A DNA stretch of 64,000 bases, taken from assembly GCA_029624675.1 (NCBI GenBank), contig JARSSP010000059.1, forward strand, positions 1 through 64,000. Reading direction: 5' to 3'. The stretch comes from Candidatus Contendibacter sp. (GTDB lineage Bacteria; Pseudomonadota; Gammaproteobacteria; Competibacterales; Competibacteraceae). Of the stretch, positions 60,388 through 64,000 are shown one piece after another (position 1 is the first letter of the stretch; each line of letters begins with the position of its first letter). The translations under genes and the position numbers were made by a program. The notes under the pieces were generated by a model, which saw only the letters and a list, made by a program, of their open reading frames with translations, had not been told where the DNA came from and ran no database searches.

Positions 60388-61143
60388 ATGCGCGGTTTCC
60401 TCCTGACCAACTGGGTGCTGGCCGGACTGGGGGTCGCCCCAAGCGTCGCCTTCGAAGGCAAACCCAAGTTCGGCCCGGAGGCCGTGCCGATCACCCAACA
60501 GATCGAGTACCTCCGCACCGCGCCGGCGCCCGATTACTGGAAACTAAGTCCTTTTTACGTACCGCAACAGACCTCCAGCGCCTGTTCGCTCGCCAGCGTG
60601 GTCATGGCATTGAATGCGCTGCGGGGACTGCCGGCCCGGTCCGACCAGCGGCTCGTCACCCAATCCATCTTGCTCAAAAAGATGAGTCGGGCGAAGTGGA
60701 CCAAACAGGTGGCCGAGGGCGGCAGTGGCGTCACGTTTAACGGCTTGGTCGCCCTCGTGCGGCAAAGCCTGGCGCGGTTCCAGTTGCGCGACGATGACGT
60801 CGAGGTCATCCGACCGGCGGACGCGCAGCCCGAAACCTTGGCGCGACTGCGACAGGCGCTGACCGACAACGAGGCGTCCGATCGCGACGTCATCTTGGTC
60901 TATTTCAATCAGGGCGTGGTGACGGGGGATTGGGATGGGCCGCATGTCTCGCCGATCGGGGCCTACGACGCCCATACCGGACAGGTGCTGATCCTAGATG
61001 TGGATCGGGAGTGGTACGTGCCCTATTGGGCGGCGGATACTCAACTGCTGAAGGCCATGCTGCGCCCGGCGCCGGCCCGGCACGGCCCGCTCGCCGGCGA
61101 AACCGGCGGGTTGATCTGGATCAGGCCCCGGACCCGCCACTGA
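60388..61143 (+). CDS. Bacterial phytochelatin-synthase-like protein
   Basis: 251 residues with a probable signal peptide (MRGFLLTNWVLAGLGVAPSVA). The papain-like catalytic triad is visible: Cys66 in QQTSSACSLASVVMALNALR, His186 in GPHVSPIGAYD and Asp204 in ILDVDREWYVPYW. The length corresponds to the bacterial form, which lacks the eukaryotic C-terminal half. These enzymes remove glycine from glutathione or, more weakly, make phytochelatins that bind heavy metals. ATG 60361 (9 codons upstream) is an alternative start. Standalone gene. Confidence 0.82.
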   Translation: MRGFLLTNWVLAGLGVAPSVAFEGKPKFGPEAVPITQQIEYLRTAPAPDYWKLSPFYVPQQTSSACSLASVVMALNALRGLPARSDQRLVTQSILLKKMSRAKWTKQVAEGGSGVTFNGLVALVRQSLARFQLRDDDVEVIRPADAQPETLARLRQALTDNEASDRDVILVYFNQGVVTGDWDGPHVSPIGAYDAHTGQVLILDVDREWYVPYWAADTQLLKAMLRPAPARHGPLAGETGGLIWIRPRTRH

Positions 61144-61192
61144 ACATCGCTGAACGTACTCGCCGCCTCCGCTCACCGGATTACGCTACCTG

Positions 61193-61465
61193 ATGGAAGA
61201 CCGCGCTCCCTATCGCACTAGCCCCGCCGACGCCCCGAACCCGCCCCGCGCCACCGAGGATTTGGTGGCCCGGGTCCACGCCCATCGCCAGGGCATTCCC
61301 TACGAGACCGGCGAACAGTTGCTCACCTAGCTGCCCCAGCGGTTGCGCGCCCTGGCCGACCTCATCCTGGGCGGCAAGATGCCCGCCGGCGATATGACTT
61401 GGCGGCCGTGCTGATCGATAGTATCGAGCACGCGCCGGGCGATGCGGGACGACGCCACCACTGAA
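61193..61465 (+). pseudogene. Short hypothetical gene broken by an amber and a frameshift
   Basis: MEDRAPYRTSPADAPNPPRA, then ATEDLVARVHAHRQGIPYET stops at TAG (61328). The same frame continues LPQRLRALADLILGGKMPAG, and after a shift LAAVLIDSIEHAPGDAG. It reads like one ~90-residue protein. Family unknown to me. It lies between the phytochelatin-synthase-like and transporter genes. Confidence 0.4.
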
Positions 61466-61528
61466 TGGAACTGACTTGATGACCGCTGTCCTCTCGCCGA
61501 TTCAATCCCACCCTGAAACCGACCACCC

Positions 61529-62458
61529 ATGATTGACATTCTCCTCCCGGCCGGTCGCGCGGCGATCGACCTCGCCCTGTTCGTGCTGCTACCCGTGATG
61601 GTGGTCATGCTGTCCCTGATGCGCCTGCTGGAGGCCAAGGGCCTGCTGGATTGGGGGGTGGCCCGGCTGACCGGCGCCGCGCGCCCATTCGGACTGACCG
61701 GCCTGGGGCTGTTCGCGGCGCTGCAAATCAACTTCGTCAGCTTCGCCGCTCCGGTCGCCACCCTGACGATGATGGAGCAGCGGGGCACGTCGGATCGGCA
61801 TCTGGCGGCCACCCTGGCGATGGTGTTCGCCATGGCCCAGGCCAACGCCAGCCTGCCGCTAGCGGCCCTGGGCCTGCGCTGGGGACCGACGCTGCTGTTC
61901 TCGCTGGTGGGCGGCCTGGCGGCGGCGGCGGTCACCTATCACGGTTTCGGTCGGCGGTTGTCCGGCGAGGAACACCTGACCGACGATACCCTGCATCATC
62001 CCACGGCCGAAGGGACCAAGGGCGTACTGGATACGATCAACCGGGCCGGGGCCGAAGCCTTCAAGATCACCATCGGCGCGATCCCACTACTGGTACTGTC
62101 GCTGGTGGTCGTCACCGCCCTGCGCCAAGCCGGAGCCGTGGACGCGCTCACCCACGGCTTGACACCGCTGCTGGGCGCGCTAGGAATCGATCCGGCGCTG
62201 GTCCTACCCACCGTCGTCAAGTACCTGGCCGGCGGCACCGCTATGCTGGGCACGGTGGACGAACTGCTGCGCCAAGGGCACTTCACCACCGTCCTGCTCA
62301 ATCAAAGTGCCGGGTTCCTGCTCAACCCGCTGGATCTGCCCGGCGTGGCGATCCTGGTGTCGGCCGGCCGCCGCGTCGCCGGGGTCTGGAAGCCCGCTGC
62401 CCTGGGCGCCGGCGTGGGCATCGCCGTGCGCACCCTTGGCCACGCGCTGTGCCTGTGA
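61529..62458 (+). CDS. Nucleoside-recognition (Gate) domain membrane protein
   Basis: 309 residues, about eight membrane segments in two halves. Gate/nucleoside-recognition motifs: QINFVSFAAPVATLTMMEQR, NRAGAEAFKITIGAIPLLVL, GTAMLGTVDELLRQGHFTT, LLNQSAGFLLNPLDLPGVAI. Related to SpmA/YjiH membrane proteins of the CNT-like superfamily; the substrate is unknown. The ATG at 61529 starts MIDILLPAGRAAIDLALFVL; no strong Shine-Dalgarno was seen. Confidence 0.82.
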   Translation: MIDILLPAGRAAIDLALFVLLPVMVVMLSLMRLLEAKGLLDWGVARLTGAARPFGLTGLGLFAALQINFVSFAAPVATLTMMEQRGTSDRHLAATLAMVFAMAQANASLPLAALGLRWGPTLLFSLVGGLAAAAVTYHGFGRRLSGEEHLTDDTLHHPTAEGTKGVLDTINRAGAEAFKITIGAIPLLVLSLVVVTALRQAGAVDALTHGLTPLLGALGIDPALVLPTVVKYLAGGTAMLGTVDELLRQGHFTTVLLNQSAGFLLNPLDLPGVAILVSAGRRVAGVWKPAALGAGVGIAVRTLGHALCL

Positions 62459-62483
62459 CCGGTACCGCGTCCGCCTTCCCCCT

Positions 62484-63350
62484 TCATGCCCGCAAGCCAA
62501 ACAACGCCCGGGCGTTGTCGGCCCGGATCGCCCGCCATTCTGGATCGTCCAGCAGCGGGGCGAGAAACGCCCGATACGCCGCCATCGGGGCCAGCGGCCA
62601 GTCGCTGCCGTACAGAAACCGGTCCGGCCGTTCGGTGTACTCCAGCGCCTCGCGCAGGCGCTCGATCGTCCGTTGTAATCGACCGCGGGCGGCCAGGGCC
62701 GCGAACGCGGCCTCGTCCCCGACGAAGATGCCGGACAGGTCGGCCCAGACGTTGGCGTTCTTATAGATGACCTCGGCGGCATCCATGAACCAGGGACAGC
62801 CGCAGTGGGCGATCACGAAGTTCGTCTCGGGATAATCGACCGCCACCTCGTCGACCCGCAGGGGATGGGCGTACTGGAGCTTGGCCGAGGCGGCGTAGGT
62901 GTCCCCGCTGTGGAAGATGACCGGGATTTGATAGCGGGCAGCCAGGCGATAGTACGGCGCATACCCCGGACTAGCCGGCCCGTGGTGCAGATAGCCCAGA
63001 TAGGCCTTGAGGCCCTTGATCCAGCCTTGCCGTAGTTGGTGTTCGACTCGATCCAGGTGGGCGGGATCGCCGCGGCGCGGATCGGCCACGCCGATGGCGT
63101 GCAGACCCGGCACCCGATCGGCGATCCGCAACGTCGTCGCCACCCCGAGTGGATCATCGGGATCGTCAGACAGCACCCCCATCGCCAGGGCTTGGGTCGT
63201 ACCACTCGCCGCTATGTCCGCCCGCACGGCGGCGGCCACCGTCGCCACGGCCTCGTCCAACACCGCGGGGAAGCCGTGCAACCCCGGTAGACCGGGCGGC
63301 ACGACGTGCACGTGGGCGTCGATGAGCATGTCGTCAGGGTTGGGCATCAT
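62484..63350 (-). CDS. Amidohydrolase (Amidohydro_2/metal-dependent hydrolase)
   Basis: 288 residues. Metal motif LIDAHVHVVPPG near the N-terminus, VIFHSGD and NFVIAHCGCPWFMDA in the middle, and FLYGSDWPLAP with the late Asp. This is the TIM-barrel amidohydrolase_2 family, which includes decarboxylases and lactonases. It overlaps the cupin gene upstream by 17 bases, so they are co-expressed. Substrate unknown. Confidence 0.88.
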   Translation of the reverse strand: MMPNPDDMLIDAHVHVVPPGLPGLHGFPAVLDEAVATVAAAVRADIAASGTTQALAMGVLSDDPDDPLGVATTLRIADRVPGLHAIGVADPRRGDPAHLDRVEHQLRQGWIKGLKAYLGYLHHGPASPGYAPYYRLAARYQIPVIFHSGDTYAASAKLQYAHPLRVDEVAVDYPETNFVIAHCGCPWFMDAAEVIYKNANVWADLSGIFVGDEAAFAALAARGRLQRTIERLREALEYTERPDRFLYGSDWPLAPMAAYRAFLAPLLDDPEWRAIRADNARALFGLRA

Positions 63351-63741
63351 GGTCCTGCTCCGGCCAGCCCTCGGATTCGAGGTCTTGATAAATCGTCCGG
63401 GTGAAGCACGGCGTGCATAGGGCGAGAAAGACCAGGTCGGTGTCCCCGGCGTTAGTGATGCGCTGGCGAATTCCAGGAGGGATCAGCACTACCGCGCCTG
63501 GCCCGACGGCTTCGGGCGGCAAGTCACCCACCTCGACGCGCCCCCGGCCTTCCAGGATCAGGTACCGTTCGGTCACGCCCCGCAGGCGATGCCAGCGGGT
63601 GGTCACGCCCGGTTCCACGCGGGCGCGAGCGACCGACACGGCCGGATCGGCAGTTGAATTCCACCACTCGGTGATGAAGCAGCCTTCCGCGAAGAAATAC
63701 TCGGTCGCCGTCGGGTGTTGAATCTGCGGAACGAGGATCAT
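63334..63741 (-). CDS. Cupin-domain protein
   Basis: 135 residues. Cupin motif 1: TRWHRLRGVTERYLILEGRG; motif 2: VVLIPPGIRQRITNAGDTD. Metal ligands H and E in motif 1 are visible; motif 2 lacks the usual His. Start ATG 63741 overlaps the stop of the preceding frame (ATGA), and its 3' end overlaps the amidohydrolase start, giving a three-gene operon. Probably a small dioxygenase or sugar/acid-binding protein. Confidence 0.85.
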   Translation of the reverse strand: MILVPQIQHPTATEYFFAEGCFITEWWNSTADPAVSVARARVEPGVTTRWHRLRGVTERYLILEGRGRVEVGDLPPEAVGPGAVVLIPPGIRQRITNAGDTDLVFLALCTPCFTRTIYQDLESEGWPEQDHDAQP

Positions 63742-64000
63742 GACACGCGCCTGCCTTTGAGGTCGCTGAGGCGCGCCAGATAGACATAGCCCACCTCGGG
63801 CAAATGCACCACCCACAGCGCCGACCCCGTGGCCACGCCGGGCACGGTCGCCGTCGTGGACCGGGGCGTGAGACCCAGCGACAGGAAGGATTGCCGCGGC
63901 GCGATAAAACCGATCCGCAGCGCCTGGACGAATCGCTGGTAGGGCGTCAGGGGATTGTTCCGGCGGAGGTCATCCAGCAACTGACGCTGCACGTCGCCGA
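63738..64000 (-). CDS. Hypothetical protein, runs off the right edge
   Basis: At least 84 residues, open to the window edge on the minus strand: LLDDLRRNNPLTPYQRFVQA, then FIAPRQSFLSLGLTPRSTTA and LWVVHLPEVGYVYLARLSDL. Family not recognised. Its stop overlaps the cupin start, so it belongs to the same operon. The true start may lie beyond the window; GTG at 63992 is the only start inside. Confidence 0.55.
   Translation of the reverse strand, partial: GDVQRQLLDDLRRNNPLTPYQRFVQALRIGFIAPRQSFLSLGLTPRSTTATVPGVATGSALWVVHLPEVGYVYLARLSDLKGRRVS

Overview
The window looks like the chromosome of a GC-rich, metabolically versatile gammaproteobacterium. A nif gene block, extracellular starch/glycogen enzymes, PHB depolymerase and phasin genes, and many decayed insertion sequences recall storage-polymer-accumulating diazotrophs of the Competibacter/Contendobacter type. 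That placement is an inference from gene content; no rRNA or other marker gene is present to test it.

Layout. 1-2.6 kb: IS remnant, orphan ribbon-helix-helix antitoxin, His-tailed EamA transporter, MBL hydrolase. 2.6-7.4 kb: a nitrogen-fixation block (nifV, nifB, a 2Fe-2S ferredoxin, a FeSII/Shethna-like ferredoxin, nifQ); nifV and nifB each have a NifA-type UAS and a sigma-54 -24/-12 promoter. 7.5-10.3 kb: a decayed PglW-like (BREX type 2) kinase behind a small XRE regulator, then an IS1380 remnant. 11-21.3 kb: a polymer-use block with a secreted GH13 enzyme, a membrane protein split by an in-frame amber, a 1554-aa secreted GH14+GH57 fusion, a PHB-depolymerase-like esterase and a phasin. 21.3-26.9 kb: IS graveyard, a GlcG/HbpS-like protein, small gene fragments and a Rep-like protein.

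26.9-35.2 kb is the most striking locus: a translationally coupled operon of a metallophosphoesterase (one-base frameshift), a MoxR AAA+ ATPase and a 903-aa protein ending in an FGE/SUMF1 (C-type-lectin fold) domain, continuous with a complete diversity-generating retroelement (DGR): HRDC accessory protein, DGR-type reverse transcriptase, one adenine-rich template repeat (TR), and two variable repeats (VR) at the 3' ends of two FGE genes. The TR/VR mismatches fall almost only at TR adenines (14 of 15 and 10 of 10). This fits a diversified NTPase-dependent conflict or recognition system.

40.2-52.9 kb holds a second unusual system: Ser/Thr kinase-TPR, GrpE-like, an Hsp70 with embedded zinc ribbons, a 1415-aa J-like/TPR/YidC-like membrane protein, a zinc-ribbon/OmpA-like protein and an ankyrin protein in one minus-strand operon. 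It faces a divergent ECF sigma factor and a putative zinc-finger anti-sigma. I infer a membrane-linked, kinase-controlled chaperone system.

53-64 kb: IS remnants, peptidoglycan-binding and DUF4157 proteins, a frameshifted FGE gene, a nucleoside-phosphorylase/alpha-beta-hydrolase fusion, then housekeeping and metabolic genes (YaiI, MaoC, phytochelatin synthase-like, nucleoside-recognition transporter, amidohydrolase, cupin). No tRNA, rRNA or CRISPR array was recognised.
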